DNA from: Terracoccus sp. 273MFTsu3.1
GTDB taxonomy: Bacteria; Actinomycetota; Actinomycetes; Actinomycetales; Dermatophilaceae
Assembly (NCBI RefSeq): GCF_000383675.1
Contig: NZ_KB911826.1
Span: forward strand, 1 to 64,000
Length of the DNA stretch: 64,000 nt
Reading direction: 5' to 3'
This document shows positions 39,233 to 49,027 of this stretch, in pieces. The notes under the pieces were generated by a model, which saw only the letters and a list, made by a program, of their open reading frames with translations, did not search any database and was not told where the DNA came from. Numbering within the stretch: position 1 is the stretch's first letter; each line of letters begins with the position of its first letter. A program made the translations under genes and the position numbers.

Positions 39233-39850
39233 GTGTCGTGGTCACTCTGGCTGACGCTCGTCGCGACGGGCGCGCTCATCTCCTTCACCCCCGGCGCCGG
39301 GGCCATCAACACGATGGCGAACTCGCTCGGTTCCGGCTGGACGCGCTCGATCTGGGGCATCCTCGGCCAGCAGGTCGCGCTGCTCGCCCACATCGCCGTC
39401 GTGGCCGCCGGCGTCGGCGTCCTCGTCGCGGGCTCACCAGTGCTCTTCACCGTCATCCGGTACGCCGGCGCCGCGTACCTCGTCCACCTCGGGATCCGGC
39501 AGTTCCGGTCGCGCGCGGCTGCGGCACGGGTGGGTGAGGTGCAGCGGGAGCCGGCGTGGTCGATGTTCCGCCGCGGGCCGCTCGTCAACCTCACCAACCC
39601 GAAGGCCGTCGTCTTCTTCCTCGCGTTCACGCCGCAGTTCATCCGGCCGGAGCAGCCCCTGCTGCCGCAGTACGCCGTGCTCGCCGCGACGGTGATCGCC
39701 ATCGACGTCATCGTCATGTGGTTCTTCTTCGCCGCGGCGGCACGCGGGCTGGGGCGGCTGACCCAGCGCGAGTCGGGCCAGCGCACGCTCAACCGCGTCT
39801 TCGGCGGGCTCTTCGTCGGCGTCGGCGTGCTCCTCGCCGCCGTCCACTAG
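39233..39850 (+). CDS. LysE/RhtB-type amino-acid exporter
   Basis: A 205-residue six-helix membrane exporter. LysE-family traits are FTPGAGAINTMANSLGSG near the N-terminus and FRRGPLVNLTNPKAVVFFLAFTPQFI in the middle. I use GTG 39233 (VSWSLWLTLVATG). A TACACT hexamer at 39220-39225 ends 7 bases before it, so the transcript is probably leaderless. It is divergent from the phosphatase gene. Transported compound unknown. Confidence 0.88.
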   Translation: MSWSLWLTLVATGALISFTPGAGAINTMANSLGSGWTRSIWGILGQQVALLAHIAVVAAGVGVLVAGSPVLFTVIRYAGAAYLVHLGIRQFRSRAAAARVGEVQREPAWSMFRRGPLVNLTNPKAVVFFLAFTPQFIRPEQPLLPQYAVLAATVIAIDVIVMWFFFAAAARGLGRLTQRESGQRTLNRVFGGLFVGVGVLLAAVH

Positions 39851-39868
39851 GCCCGGGGACGACCGGCG

Positions 39869-40489
39869 TCAGACGAGCTCGGGCACGTCGAGGTGTGCAA
39901 TGGCGAGGGAGAACTCGCCGATCTGGGTGATCCTCATGCCGGTCTCCTGCACGAGGTCGGCCCGCAGGCCCATCGCCGCGTTGCGGGTCGCCATCATCGC
40001 CTGCGGGGAGTCGTACGTCGCGGTGACGCACGCCCGTCCGGAGGCACGGTCGACGAAGAGGCTGGCGCTGCAGAAGCCCTCGAGCTGCTCGACCCGCGGC
40101 ATGATGCCCATCCTGAAGGCGTCGAGCATCCGGTCGACCATGGCCGGGTCGCCGTCGGTCCACGTGACCCGGGCGGCGCAGCCGTCGGCGACGCGGTGGT
40201 CACGGTGGAGGTAGGCGATCTCCCACTCCTCGACGGTGGCCTCACCGCCGAGGAGGTCGGCCGCCTGCCGACGCAACGGGACCACGGTGTCGGCGGTGGC
40301 GCGCATCGCGGCCTCGTCACGCCACGCCGTCGTGACGATGCACTGGCCGCTGACACGGTCGGCGACCATGGACAGGCCGACGCAGCCGTCCATCGCCCTG
40401 ACCTGCGGCATCACCACGTCCTGCACGTGTGCGATGCCGCTCTCGATCATGCCGGGACGGCCCAGGACCGTCGTGGAGCGTGCGTGCAC
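39869..40489 (-). CDS. Protein with two tandem ABM-like (dimeric alpha/beta barrel) domains
   Basis: A 206-residue protein made of two similar halves of about 100 residues. Both read as antibiotic-biosynthesis-monooxygenase-type ferredoxin-like folds: half one VMPQVRAMDGCVGLSMVADR..CIVTTAWRDEAAMRAT, half two IMPRVEQLEGFCSASLFVDR..CVTATYDSPQAMMAT. Such domains occur in cofactor-free oxygenases and heme-degrading proteins, but no catalytic residue lets me choose. GTG 40489 is preceded by GGGAGGT at 7 bases. Placement beside heme genes may be coincidence. Confidence 0.72.
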   Translation of the reverse strand: MHARSTTVLGRPGMIESGIAHVQDVVMPQVRAMDGCVGLSMVADRVSGQCIVTTAWRDEAAMRATADTVVPLRRQAADLLGGEATVEEWEIAYLHRDHRVADGCAARVTWTDGDPAMVDRMLDAFRMGIMPRVEQLEGFCSASLFVDRASGRACVTATYDSPQAMMATRNAAMGLRADLVQETGMRITQIGEFSLAIAHLDVPELV

Positions 40490-40624
40490 GACCCCACCTC
40501 CCTCGGTCGGGGCGGCACCCCGACGGCGCCGCCGTCACCGACCAGCGTCCTCCTCGTGGGTCGAGGCCACAATCCCCGCTGCCGTATGCCGGGCGAGCCG
40601 CGAGCAGGGTGCCTGGTCGCGGCC

Positions 40625-40706
40625 CTGTGCACTGGGTCACTCCGTGACCCAAGGCCGCCTCGTCCGGCTCCCGGGCAGCCGAGTCACCCCCTGACCCAAT
40701 GCACAG
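40625..40706. repeat. Nested inverted repeats (possible operator)
   Basis: CTGTGCACTGGGTCA (40625-40639) and TGACCCAATGCACAG (40692-40706) are inverted copies with one mismatch in 15. The first arm can instead form a local perfect hairpin, TGGGTCAC-TCC-GTGACCCA (40633-40651). Between the arms CGGCT and AGCCG (40665-40681) make another. The competing structures lie upstream of the ABM gene. Confidence 0.6.
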
Positions 40707-40751
40707 CGCGTGGTCCGTGCCGTATGCCGTGTCGCCCGCTCCCCCACGCCC

Positions 40752-40798
40752 GTCCGGGGTGATCGCGGCTGGCCGTGTCGGCCGCGATCACCTCGGAC
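40752..40798. terminator. Strong hairpin downstream of hemL
   Basis: GGTGATCGCGGC (40758-40769) pairs perfectly with GCCGCGATCACC (40781-40792); beyond a G-T step, GTCCG and CGGAC extend the stem to 18 pairs around an 11-base loop. It starts 63 bases past the hemL stop. It is most simply a U-less terminator of the rex-hem operon, protecting the ABM gene from read-through. Confidence 0.65.
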
Positions 40799-40861
40799 CG
40801 GTTGCGCGACGGGTGGCGCGGGGTCGGTGTGCGGGTCAGTCCGCCGGATCAGTCCGCCGGA

Positions 40862-42199
40862 TCAGTCCGCGGAGGCAGCCGCGCGGGCGGCGGCCGGCAG
40901 GGCCGCCAGCACGTGGTCGACGGCCTCGTCGTCGTGCGAGGCCGAGACGAACCACGACTCGAAGGCGCTCGGCGGGAGGTGCACGCCCTGGCTCAGCATC
41001 GAGTGGAAGAACCGCCGGAAGGCGTCGGTGTCCTGGTCCTTGGCGTCGTCGTAGTTCGCGACGGCCCCGTCGCGGAAGAAGACGGAGAACATCGAGCCGG
41101 CCCACTGGATCGTGTGCGGCACCGAGGCCGCGGAGAGCTCGCGCGCGACGGCGTCGGCGATCGTGTGCGAGACGACGTCGAGGCGCTCGTACACGGCGGG
41201 CGTGCAGCCCTGGAGCGTCGCGAGGCCCGCGGCGGAGGCGACAGGGTTACCGGACAGCGTGCCGGCCTGGTAGACGGGCCCCAGCGGAGCGAGGAGCGCC
41301 ATGACGTCGGCACGGCCGCCGAAGGCCGCCGTCGGGAAGCCACCACCCATCACCTTGCCGAAGGTGAAGAGGTCGGGCGCCCCTGCGGCATAAGGGCCCT
41401 CGAGGCCGTAGAAGCCTGAGGCGCTGCACCGGAAGCCGGTCATCACCTCGTCGGAGACGAGCAGCGCGCCGTGCGCCCTGGTGACGCGGAGCAGTGCCTC
41501 GGTGAAGCCGGGAGCCGGCGGGACGACGCCCATGTTGCCGGCCGCAGCCTCGGTGATGACGGCGGCGATCTCGTGTCCGCGCTCGGCGAAGGCTGCCTCG
41601 AGGGCCGGGACGTCGTTGTAGGGCAGGACGATCGTCTCGCCGGCGCTCGAGCGCGGCACGCCGGCCGAGTCGGGGAGGGCGAAGGTCGCGACACCCGAGC
41701 CCGCCGAGGCGAGGAGGGCGTCGACGTGACCGTGGTAGCAGCCGGCGAACTTGACGACGACGTCGCGGCCGGTGAAGCCGCGGGCGAGGCGGATGGCCGA
41801 CATCGTCGCCTCGGTGCCGGAGTTGACGAGGCGGACCTGCTCGACGGGCTCGACCCGCCGCACAATCTCCTCGGCGAGGCGCACCTCGTTCTCGCTGGGC
41901 GTGCCGAACGAGAAGCCGCGAGCAGCCGCCTCGGTGACGGCCGCGAGGACGTCGGGGTGCGCGTGGCCGAGGATCATCGGGCCCCACGAGCAGATGAGGT
42001 CGACGTAGCGCTTGCCGTCGGCATCGGTGAGCCACGGACCGGCCCCGCTCGCCATGAAGCGCGGCGTGCCACCGACGGCCCGGAAGGCGCGCACCGGCGA
42101 GTTGACCCCACCGGGGATCACCTCGCTGGCCCGGGCCAGGAGCGCGGCGGACGCCGGGGCGTCGGTGGTCGTCTGGACGGTGACGGGCTGCGAGCTCAT
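40862..42199 (-). CDS. hemL: Glutamate-1-semialdehyde 2,1-aminomutase
   Basis: A 445-residue PLP enzyme converting glutamate-1-semialdehyde to 5-aminolevulinate. PLP-binding lysine lies in [36 protein letters not shown] and [10 protein letters not shown] are the other cofactor contacts. N-terminal [17 protein letters not shown] is typical. It works directly after HemA (46354-47736). ATG 42199, 44 bases after the marR stop; probably the last gene of the rex-hem operon. Confidence 0.97.
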   Translation of the reverse strand: MSSQPVTVQTTTDAPASAALLARASEVIPGGVNSPVRAFRAVGGTPRFMASGAGPWLTDADGKRYVDLICSWGPMILGHAHPDVLAAVTEAAARGFSFGTPSENEVRLAEEIVRRVEPVEQVRLVNSGTEATMSAIRLARGFTGRDVVVKFAGCYHGHVDALLASAGSGVATFALPDSAGVPRSSAGETIVLPYNDVPALEAAFAERGHEIAAVITEAAAGNMGVVPPAPGFTEALLRVTRAHGALLVSDEVMTGFRCSASGFYGLEGPYAAGAPDLFTFGKVMGGGFPTAAFGGRADVMALLAPLGPVYQAGTLSGNPVASAAGLATLQGCTPAVYERLDVVSHTIADAVARELSAASVPHTIQWAGSMFSVFFRDGAVANYDDAKDQDTDAFRRFFHSMLSQGVHLPPSAFESWFVSASHDDEAVDHVLAALPAAARAAASAD

Positions 42200-42243
42200 G
42201 CACCCAGTCTCTCAACCGATGCTGGGTGCGCCCCGTCGGGTCG

Positions 42244-42729
42244 TCAGTGGCCGCTCGTGCCGTTCGGGTCGAGGTGGTCACGCACGATGGCCATGGCGTC
42301 GCCGATCGCCGTGAACTGCGTCGGGGTCATGATGTCGACGAGGTTGGCGCGCACGCTCTGCACGTGGACGCGCGCGATGTCGCCGACGGCGGCCAGACCA
42401 CCGGTGGTCAGGACGAGCTCGACGCCGCGCTTGTCGTCGGAGCACTGCTCGCGCGTCACCCAGCCGCGGTCCTCGAGCCGCTTCGCGGTGTGCGTCAGCC
42501 GGCTGCGCGACTGGACGACCATGGCCGCGAGCTCGGACATCCGCAGCCGGTGGTTCGGGCTCTCGGAGAGCATCGAGATGATCTCGTACTCGCTCAGCTG
42601 CAGACCGGCGTCGCCGAGCGCGTCGTCGAGCGCACGCTCGAGCAGCCTCGTGCCGCGCAGGATGGCCCGCCACGACGCCTGTTCGGCATCGGTGAGCCAC
42701 CGCACGCCGTCATCCCCTGTACCTGACAT
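42244..42729 (-). CDS. MarR-family transcriptional regulator
   Basis: A 161-residue winged-helix regulator. The HTH runs through SEYEIISMLSESPNHRLRMSELAAMVVQSRSRLTHTAKRLEDRGWVTREQ, with the wing at CSDDKRGVELVLT. ATG 42729 is preceded by AGGAGGT at good distance. It lies inside the heme operon between hemB and hemL. MarR proteins usually bind small aromatic or oxidising ligands; no ligand can be read here and no obvious palindrome was found in the short flanking gaps. Confidence 0.92.
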   Translation of the reverse strand: MSGTGDDGVRWLTDAEQASWRAILRGTRLLERALDDALGDAGLQLSEYEIISMLSESPNHRLRMSELAAMVVQSRSRLTHTAKRLEDRGWVTREQCSDDKRGVELVLTTGGLAAVGDIARVHVQSVRANLVDIMTPTQFTAIGDAMAIVRDHLDPNGTSGH

Positions 42730-42764
42730 GTCAACCTCCTGCGATTGCACAGATGGTAGTGGTG

Positions 42765-43730
42765 TCAGGCGGTCCATTCGGTCACGTCGAGCGCGAAGTA
42801 CGTCAGCACGACCTGGGCACCGGCGCGGCGGATCGAGGTGAGGGACTCGATCGCGGCGGCCCGGAGGTCGATCCAGCCGTTCGCGGCGGCCGCGTGGATC
42901 ATCGAGTACTCGCCCGACACCTGGTAGGCCACGACCGGCACCGACGACCGCTCCGCCGCGGCCGCGACGACGTCGAGGTAGGACATCGCGGGCTTGACCA
43001 TGACCATGTCGGCGCCCTCGGCGATGTCGAGGTCGATCTCGCGGAGGGACTCCACGATGTTGGCCGGGTTCTGCTGGTAGGTGCGGCGGTCGCCCTGCAG
43101 GCTCGACTGGACGGCCTCGCGGAAGGGCCCGAAGAAGGCCGAGGCGTACTTGGCCGAGTAGGCGAGGATCACGGTGTCGGTGAGGCCCTCGGCGTCGAGC
43201 GCCTCACGGATGACGGCGACCTGCCCGTCCATCATCCCGGAGGGCGCCACGACGTGGGCGCCCGCCCGAGCCTGCGCGACGGCCATCTCGGCATAGAGGA
43301 GGTTGGTGGCGTCGTTGTCGACGCGACCGTGCTCGTCGAGCACGCCGCAGTGCCCGTGGTCGGTGAACTCGTCGAGGCACGTGTCGGCCATGACGACGAG
43401 GTCGTCACCGACGGCGTCGCGCACGGCACGCAGCGCGACGTTGAGGATGCCGCCGGGGTCGACGGCCCCCGATCCGGTCGCGTCCTTGTCCTGCGGCACC
43501 CCGAAGAGCATGATCCCGCCGAGTCCGGCCGCGACGCAGCGGTGGGCCACCTCGACGACGCTCTCGAGCGTGTGCTGGTCGACGCCGGGCATGCTCGTGA
43601 TCGGGCGCGGCTCCGTCAGACCCTCCCCGACGAAGACGGGCAGCACGAGGTCGCGCGGGTGCAGCCGGGTCTCGGCGACGAGGGATCGCAGGACGGGGGT
43701 CTGGCGCAGGCGACGGGGACGCTCGATCAT
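42765..43730 (-). CDS. hemB: Delta-aminolevulinic acid dehydratase (porphobilinogen synthase)
   Basis: A 321-residue enzyme joining two ALA molecules. Schiff-base lysines are in [11 protein letters not shown] and [13 protein letters not shown]. The metal site reads [14 protein letters not shown], Cys-Asp-Cys, between the all-Cys zinc form and the all-Asp magnesium form. [10 protein letters not shown] is the usual substrate-side motif. It starts 12 bases after cobA/hemD ends. Confidence 0.96.
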   Translation of the reverse strand: MIERPRRLRQTPVLRSLVAETRLHPRDLVLPVFVGEGLTEPRPITSMPGVDQHTLESVVEVAHRCVAAGLGGIMLFGVPQDKDATGSGAVDPGGILNVALRAVRDAVGDDLVVMADTCLDEFTDHGHCGVLDEHGRVDNDATNLLYAEMAVAQARAGAHVVAPSGMMDGQVAVIREALDAEGLTDTVILAYSAKYASAFFGPFREAVQSSLQGDRRTYQQNPANIVESLREIDLDIAEGADMVMVKPAMSYLDVVAAAAERSSVPVVAYQVSGEYSMIHAAAANGWIDLRAAAIESLTSIRRAGAQVVLTYFALDVTEWTA

Positions 43731-43742
43731 CAGGGCCTCGTC

Positions 43743-45392
43743 TCAGCGGGCGCGGCGGCGCGAGGCCGGACGCTTGTCGCTGGGACGCTGCACCGCCTGG
43801 CCCGCCTCGGCCGCGGCGACGGCGAGGCCGACGCCGTGGCCGGCGAGCGCATCGACGAGGCTGAGGGCCGAGGCCTCGGGCGCGAGGACGTCGACCCGGA
43901 GGCCGTGCTCCTGCGCCGTCTTGGCCGTGGCCGGCCCGATGCACGCGACGACCGTTGCGGCGTGGGGCTTTCCGGCGATGCCGACGAGGTTGCGCACCGT
44001 CGAGCTCGACGTGAAGAGCACGGCGTCGTAGTCGCCGCCCTTGATGGCGTCGCGGATCGACGCGGCGGGCGGGGCGGCGCGGACCGTCCGGTAGGCCGTG
44101 ACGTCGTCGACCTCCCAGCCCATGTCGCGCAGTCCGGCGACGAGCGTCTCGGTCGCGATGTCGGCGCGGGGCAGCAGCACGCGGTTGATCGGGTCGAGGA
44201 CCTCGTCGAACTCGGGCCACGACTCGAGCAGGCCGGCGGCGGACTGCTCGCCCGCCGGCACGAGGTCGGGGTTGATGCCCCACTCGCGGAGAGCGGCGGC
44301 GGTGACGCCTCCGACCGCGGCGACCTTGAGGCCGGCGAAGGCCCGGGCGTCGAGACCGAACTCCTCGAAGCGCTCGCGCACGGCGCGCACGGCGTTGACC
44401 GAGGTGAAGCCGACCCACTCGTAGCGTCCGGTGACGAGGCCCTTGACGGCCTTCTCCATCTGCTGCGGCGTACGCGGCGGCTCGACGGAGATGGTCGGCA
44501 CGACGTCGGCCGTGGCGCCGTAGCCGGCGAGCCGGTCGACCATGGAGCCGGCCTGGGCCTGCGTGCGCGGCACGAGCACCTTCCAGCCGAAGAGCGGCTT
44601 GGACTCGAACCACGAGAACTCGTCACGCAGCCCGACGTTGGGGGACACGACGGCGAGCGACACCTGCAGGGGCTCCTTGCCACCGAAGACCCCGTCGGCG
44701 TCCCCGAGGGTCGTCGCGACCGAGGACTGGCGCACGGTGGTGCCGTATGCCGTCAGCGCCACGAGGGCGTCCGCCGGACGTCCCGCAGCGCGCAGCGCGG
44801 CGAGGGCGGCGCGGATGCCCTCGGTGCCGCCGAGCAGCACGAGAGTGTCCGTGTCGGCCGCGTAGGCCGACCAGTCGACGCCGGAGCGGTCGACCCCGAC
44901 GACGTGGACGGCCCCGGTCGACTTGGACGTCAGGGGCACGCCGGCATACGTCGGCCCGGCCGTGAGCGCGGACACCCCCGGCACGACGTCGTAGGTGATG
45001 CCGGCCTTGCGGCAGGCACGCACCTCCTCGACGAGGCCGTTGAAGGTCGCGGGGTCCCCGTCCATGAGGCGCACGACGAGGCCGCCGGGGGCGACCGACT
45101 TCGCAGCCTTGACGACGAGCTTGGCGCGCACCGCGTGGGTGAGCTCCTGGCCCTGCTCGCCGTGGCCGGCGTCGATGATCTCGACGTCGGGGCGGGCGTG
45201 CTCGAGCACGACGTCGTCGCGGGCGATCCGGTCGAGGATCACGACGTCGGCGGCGGCGAGCAGGTCGCGGCCGCGCAGTGTCATGAGGCCGGGGTCGCCC
45301 GGTCCGGAGCCGACGAAGGCGACACACGCCGGCGTCGTCGCGTGGGTGGGAGTCGAGTCCGTCTGCTCTGACGGCTGGCGGGAAGGAGTCAC
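43743..45392 (-). CDS. hemD: Bifunctional uroporphyrinogen-III methyltransferase / uroporphyrinogen-III synthase
   Basis: A 549-residue fusion. Residues 20-265 are a SUMT-type (CobA) methyltransferase with [20 protein letters not shown] and [19 protein letters not shown]; residues 270-520 are the uroporphyrinogen-III synthase (HemD) with [17 protein letters not shown] and [11 protein letters not shown]. It therefore both closes the tetrapyrrole ring and can send it towards siroheme or cobalamin. GTG 45392 overlaps the hemC stop as GTGA. The C-terminal 30 residues are basic and Arg-rich. Such fusions are usual in actinobacteria. Confidence 0.94.
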   Translation of the reverse strand: MTPSRQPSEQTDSTPTHATTPACVAFVGSGPGDPGLMTLRGRDLLAAADVVILDRIARDDVVLEHARPDVEIIDAGHGEQGQELTHAVRAKLVVKAAKSVAPGGLVVRLMDGDPATFNGLVEEVRACRKAGITYDVVPGVSALTAGPTYAGVPLTSKSTGAVHVVGVDRSGVDWSAYAADTDTLVLLGGTEGIRAALAALRAAGRPADALVALTAYGTTVRQSSVATTLGDADGVFGGKEPLQVSLAVVSPNVGLRDEFSWFESKPLFGWKVLVPRTQAQAGSMVDRLAGYGATADVVPTISVEPPRTPQQMEKAVKGLVTGRYEWVGFTSVNAVRAVRERFEEFGLDARAFAGLKVAAVGGVTAAALREWGINPDLVPAGEQSAAGLLESWPEFDEVLDPINRVLLPRADIATETLVAGLRDMGWEVDDVTAYRTVRAAPPAASIRDAIKGGDYDAVLFTSSSTVRNLVGIAGKPHAATVVACIGPATAKTAQEHGLRVDVLAPEASALSLVDALAGHGVGLAVAAAEAGQAVQRPSDKRPASRRRAR

Positions 45393-46357
45393 GAAACTTG
45401 CTCCGGTTGGTGTGGGGCGTGGTCTGGGGCAGGTCCAGCTGACGTGGCGACCTGGAGGTCGGCGGCGCCGTCCTCCAGCAGGATTCGGGCCAGGCGCGAG
45501 CCGAGAACGGCCGGCTCGTCGTAGGGCCCGACGAGTGAGCGGCGCAGCTCGACGGAGCCGTCCTCCGCACCGGCGAAGGCACGCAGCGACAGCTCGAGGC
45601 CGTCGTCGCCCTCGACGACCTCGGCGAGCGCCCCGACGGGGGCGGTGCACCCGGCCTCGAGCGTCGCGAGCAGCGAGCGCTCGGCCTCGACGCAGGCCCG
45701 CGTGTCGGGGTCGTCGAGCACGGACACGGCGGCCACGACGTCGTCGCGGTCGGACCGGCACTCGACGGCGAGGGCGCCCTGGCCGGGCGCCGGCAGCACC
45801 TGGATCGGGTCGATGACCTCGGTGGCCTCGTCGAGACGCCCGAGCCGTGCGAGTCCGGCGCGCGCCAGCACGACGGCGTCGAGCGCACCGGAGGAGACGA
45901 ACCCGATTCTGGTGTCGACGTTTCCACGGATCGGACGGATCTCGATGCCGAGCCCGAGCGCTGCGATCTGTGCGGTGCGACGCGGCGAGCCGGTGCCGAC
46001 GACGGAGCCCGCGGGCAGCTCGCCGAGAGTCAGCCCGTCGCGAGCCACGAGCACGTCGCGGCTGTCCTCGCGCACGGGTACCGCGGCGACGACGAGCCCC
46101 GGTTCGGGTGCCGTCGGGAGGTCCTTGAGCGAGTGCACGGCGACGTCGATGCGACCGTCGAGCAGGGCTCGTCGGATGGCTGCGGCGAAGACGCCGGTGC
46201 CACCGATCGCCGTGAGCAGCTCGCCCGAGACGTCGCCCTCCGTCGTGATCTCGACGAGCTCGACCTCGTGGCCGGCCTCGCGCAGCCGGTCGGCCACCCA
46301 CCCGGACTGGGTGGTGGCGAGGGCCGATCGGCGCGTCCCGAGACGCAGGGCGGTCAT
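45389..46357 (-). CDS. hemC: Porphobilinogen deaminase (hydroxymethylbilane synthase)
   Basis: A 322-residue enzyme polymerising four porphobilinogens. The N-terminal [11 protein letters not shown], the [12 protein letters not shown] motif with the catalytic Asp region, and the dipyrromethane-attachment Cys237 in [11 protein letters not shown] are all present. It overlaps hemA upstream (ATGA) and the fused hemD downstream (GTGA). Tail of about 15 residues ([14 protein letters not shown]) is variable. Confidence 0.97.
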   Translation of the reverse strand: MTALRLGTRRSALATTQSGWVADRLREAGHEVELVEITTEGDVSGELLTAIGGTGVFAAAIRRALLDGRIDVAVHSLKDLPTAPEPGLVVAAVPVREDSRDVLVARDGLTLGELPAGSVVGTGSPRRTAQIAALGLGIEIRPIRGNVDTRIGFVSSGALDAVVLARAGLARLGRLDEATEVIDPIQVLPAPGQGALAVECRSDRDDVVAAVSVLDDPDTRACVEAERSLLATLEAGCTAPVGALAEVVEGDDGLELSLRAFAGAEDGSVELRRSLVGPYDEPAVLGSRLARILLEDGAADLQVATSAGPAPDHAPHQPEQVS

Positions 46358-47736
46358 GGCTGGGCCCGCTTCGGCGGCGTGGACACGTTGGCGACGTCCT
46401 TGGGCTCGAGGTCGAAGAGCTCGCGCAGGGCGGCCGCGTAGTCGTCGCCGCTTCCCTCCATCGCGAACTCCTTGACCCGCATGGTCGGCGTGTGGAGCAG
46501 CTTCTCGACGATGCGGTGCACGGCGAGGCCGACCTCGGCACGGGTGGCCTCGTCGAGGCCGGGCAGCCGCTGGTCGAGCCGCTCCATCTCGGTCGCCACG
46601 AGCGCGGCGGCTCGGGCGCGCAGAGCGGCGACGGTGGGCGCCACGGACTTCTCCATGCGGCGCGTCAGGTAGTCGGCGACCTCACCGGTCACGAGCTCGC
46701 GCACTCGGACGACCTGGGTGGTGTCGGCGCGACCCTCGAGCAGGAGCCCCAGCGACTGGAGGTCGACGAGCGAGACGCCCGGGACGGCGTGTGGCCAGGA
46801 GACGACGGGCTCGACGTCGCGCGGGAGGGCGAGGTCGACGACGACCTGGGGTCGACCCCCGCGGCGGCTCGCGCTCGCGGCCAGCATGTCGGCCGTGATG
46901 ACGTGGCCGACCGCCCCGGTGCACGTGACGACGAGGTCGCTCTCGGCGAGGACGGCGGCCAGGTCGTCCCAGGGACGGGCGACACCGGACGTCGTCGCCG
47001 CGAGGCGCTCGGCACGCTCGGGCGTGCGGTTGACGATGGTGAGGGACCCGATGCCCTGGCGGCGGACGGTCGCGGCCGCAAGGCCGCTCATGCCACCGGC
47101 CCCGACGACCGCGGCGGCGACACCCTCGAGCGGGCCGAGGACCGCGGCGGCCTCCTCGAGGGCGATCTGCACGAGCGAGACGCTGTGCTGGTCGATGTCG
47201 GTCTCGGTGTGCGCCCGCTTGCCGACGCGCAGGGCGCCCTGGAAGAGCGCGTTGAGCGACTCCCCCACCTGACCGCGGCCCTGGGCCCCGGCGAGCGCGT
47301 CGCGCATCTGACCGAGGATCTGGGCCTCGCCGACGGCCATCGAGTCGAGCCCGCAGGCGACGGTGAAGGCGTGGGCGATGGCAGCGTCGTCGTAGCGCAC
47401 GTAGAGGTGGTCGGCGAGCGCCTCGGCCCGGGCGGCGAGGGCGTCGGCGGGGTCGCCCGGCGGAAGGTCGGCGACGCGACGCACTCCCTCGGGCTCCTCG
47501 ACGCCGGCAGCGAGGGCGAGCGCCTCACCGATGGCGGCGACGGCCGGGTGGAAGGCGGGCACCGACGCGTAGACCTCGAGGCGGTTGCACGTGGAGAGCA
47601 CGACGGCCTCGGTGGCCGTGGCCGAGCTGAGCACGGAGGCGGCGATGGCCTCGGCGCGGCCGGGGCGCTCCGAGAGCGCCTCGAGCACCGACAGCGGGGC
47701 GGTGTGGTGGGACAGGCCGATGACGAGAAGGCTCAT
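46354..47736 (-). CDS. hemA: Glutamyl-tRNA reductase
   Basis: A 460-residue enzyme making glutamate-1-semialdehyde from glutamyl-tRNA, the first committed step of C5 heme synthesis. Catalytic Cys50 lies in [13 protein letters not shown]; the NADPH domain shows [19 protein letters not shown] and [12 protein letters not shown]; the C-terminal dimerisation helices follow. ATG 47736 overlaps the rex stop, giving the rex-hemA order known from Streptomyces. Redox control by Rex would therefore set heme precursor flux. Confidence 0.97.
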   Translation of the reverse strand: MSLLVIGLSHHTAPLSVLEALSERPGRAEAIAASVLSSATATEAVVLSTCNRLEVYASVPAFHPAVAAIGEALALAAGVEEPEGVRRVADLPPGDPADALAARAEALADHLYVRYDDAAIAHAFTVACGLDSMAVGEAQILGQMRDALAGAQGRGQVGESLNALFQGALRVGKRAHTETDIDQHSVSLVQIALEEAAAVLGPLEGVAAAVVGAGGMSGLAAATVRRQGIGSLTIVNRTPERAERLAATTSGVARPWDDLAAVLAESDLVVTCTGAVGHVITADMLAASASRRGGRPQVVVDLALPRDVEPVVSWPHAVPGVSLVDLQSLGLLLEGRADTTQVVRVRELVTGEVADYLTRRMEKSVAPTVAALRARAAALVATEMERLDQRLPGLDEATRAEVGLAVHRIVEKLLHTPTMRVKEFAMEGSGDDYAAALRELFDLEPKDVANVSTPPKRAQP

Positions 47737-48416
47737 GGCGCGGCCACCGCCGACCGGAGGTCGCCCGCGGCCAGCGACTTGCGCTGGGCGTGGAAGGCGA
47801 GGATCTGCAGCTCGGTCGAGAGGTCGACCCGGCGTACGTCCACGCCGCTCGGGACGGAGAGCACCGCGGGCGCGAAGTTGAGGATCGAGCTGATGCCGGC
47901 GCCGACGAGGGCGTCGCAGACGGCCTGCGCGGCGGGTGCCGGCGTCGCGATGACGCCGATGGCGATGGGGTCGACGGCGTGGTGCTCGGTGAGCTCGGCG
48001 AGCGGGCGGATCGCCACACCGACGATCTTCTCGTCGGCGAGCGCGGGGTCGTCGTCGTAGAGACCGACGATGCGGAAGCCCTTGGTGACGAAGCCGGAGT
48101 ACGAGGCGAGCGCGTGCCCGAGGTTGCCCATCCCGACGATGGCGACGGGCCAGTCCTCGGTCAGGCCGAGGGCACGGGAGATCTCGAGGGCGAGCGTCTC
48201 GACGTCGTAGCCGACGCCGCGGACCCCGTAGGAGCCGAGGTGGCTGAGGTCCTTGCGCAGCTGCGCGGAGCGCACCCCGACCTCGGCCGCGAGCTCTTCC
48301 GACGAGACCGACAGGACGCCGTCCTCAGCGAGGCGCGAGAGCGTTCGGAGGTACTCGGGAAGCCGCGCGACGGTTGCGTCGGGGATCTCGCGACGCAGTG
48401 CTGGGTCGGCGGACAC
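47733..48416 (-). CDS. rex: Redox-sensing transcriptional repressor Rex
   Basis: A 227-residue regulator that senses the NADH/NAD+ ratio and leaves DNA when NADH rises. The winged helix is N-terminal (ARLPEYLRTLSRLAEDG..ELAAEVGVRSAQLRKDLSHLGSYGVRGVGYD), and the Rossmann fold has VAIVGMGNLGHALASY. The C-terminal helix for domain swapping is present. GTG 48416. Its own promoter carries a perfect operator at 48492-48511, and two more sites occur before nuoA and the reductase gene. Confidence 0.96.
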   Translation of the reverse strand: MSADPALRREIPDATVARLPEYLRTLSRLAEDGVLSVSSEELAAEVGVRSAQLRKDLSHLGSYGVRGVGYDVETLALEISRALGLTEDWPVAIVGMGNLGHALASYSGFVTKGFRIVGLYDDDPALADEKIVGVAIRPLAELTEHHAVDPIAIGVIATPAPAAQAVCDALVGAGISSILNFAPAVLSVPSGVDVRRVDLSTELQILAFHAQRKSLAAGDLRSAVAAP

Positions 48417-48481
48417 TCTTGCTCACCGGCTCCTCTCGAACGAGGCGTTCTCCCACACGTGGAGCACGTGGGGACCCGATC

Positions 48482-48511
48482 AGGCTAGACGTTTGTGAAC
48501 CCATGCACAAA
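48482..48511 (-). promoter_or_regulatory. rex-hem promoter with Rex operator
   Basis: TTTGTGAACCCATGCACAAA (48492-48511) is a 6-8-6 inverted repeat of the Rex form. On the minus strand TTGTGC (48510-48505) and TAGCCT (48487-48482) are spaced by 17 bases as -35 and -10 hexamers, so the operator covers the -35 and spacer. Rex would thus repress its own operon. Confidence 0.8.
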
Positions 48512-48559
48512 GTTGACTTAAACGGCCTACCACGGCATGGGATGCCCCGGTGAGGCAGG

Positions 48560-48853
48560 TCACCGGAGCGCGGCGCGCAGGCGTGCCTCGTCGACCCGCC
48601 AGAAGTCGTGGCGTCGCCCGTCGACGAACGTCACCGGGATCTGCTCGGCGTAGCGCCGCAGCAGCTCCGGGTCGTCATCGACGGACTGCTCCTGCCAGCT
48701 CACGCCGAGCTCGCCCGCCACCCGCTCGACGACGGCGCGCGCCTCGTCGCACAGATGGCATCCGGCGCGCCCGAGGAGGACGACCCGCGGTGGGACCCCG
48801 GCAGCCGGGACAGCAGGAGGGTCTGGAGCGTCGAGGGGCTGCTCGCTCGTCAT
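48560..48853 (-). CDS. Glutaredoxin-like protein
   Basis: A 97-residue thioredoxin-fold protein with a CxxC site in LLGRAGCHLCDEARAVV and the cis-proline loop as EQIPVTFVDGRRHD. ATG 48853 gives a 25-residue Pro/Ala-rich leader before the fold. This DUF836/Grx subgroup is common in actinobacteria. Its partner (mycothiol or thioredoxin system) cannot be read. It is transcribed towards rex. Confidence 0.85.
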   Translation of the reverse strand: MTSEQPLDAPDPPAVPAAGVPPRVVLLGRAGCHLCDEARAVVERVAGELGVSWQEQSVDDDPELLRRYAEQIPVTFVDGRRHDFWRVDEARLRAALR

Positions 48854-49027
48854 GCCGACCACTGTAGGCACGCGCACGGCGCCTGACGTCGGGTGCACCA
48901 CAAAACGTCATGGGGGTCCCATGCGCGGGCGCATTCCGACAGACTGTCCACAATGCGCGCGAACAGGACGTCGGGTCGTCGGCCCCCACCTGTCCTCGCA
49001 CCGGGAACGACCCCGGGGCGGGTGTCG

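Larger units (their letters stand above)
40490..40861. other. 372-base gap with several hairpins
   Basis: No convincing gene. From left to right: the ribosome-binding site of the ABM gene; GTATGCC words at 40584 and 40722; an inverted-repeat cluster at 40625-40706; a strong hairpin at 40752-40798; and a 13-bp direct repeat (ATCAGTCCGCCGG, about 40836-40873) that includes the hemL stop. It separates hemL from the ABM gene on the same strand. Confidence 0.7.

Noticed and set aside
48512-48541. Plus-strand promoter from TTGACT at 48513
   Set aside because: No -10 hexamer at suitable distance and no plus-strand gene follows before the sigma factor.
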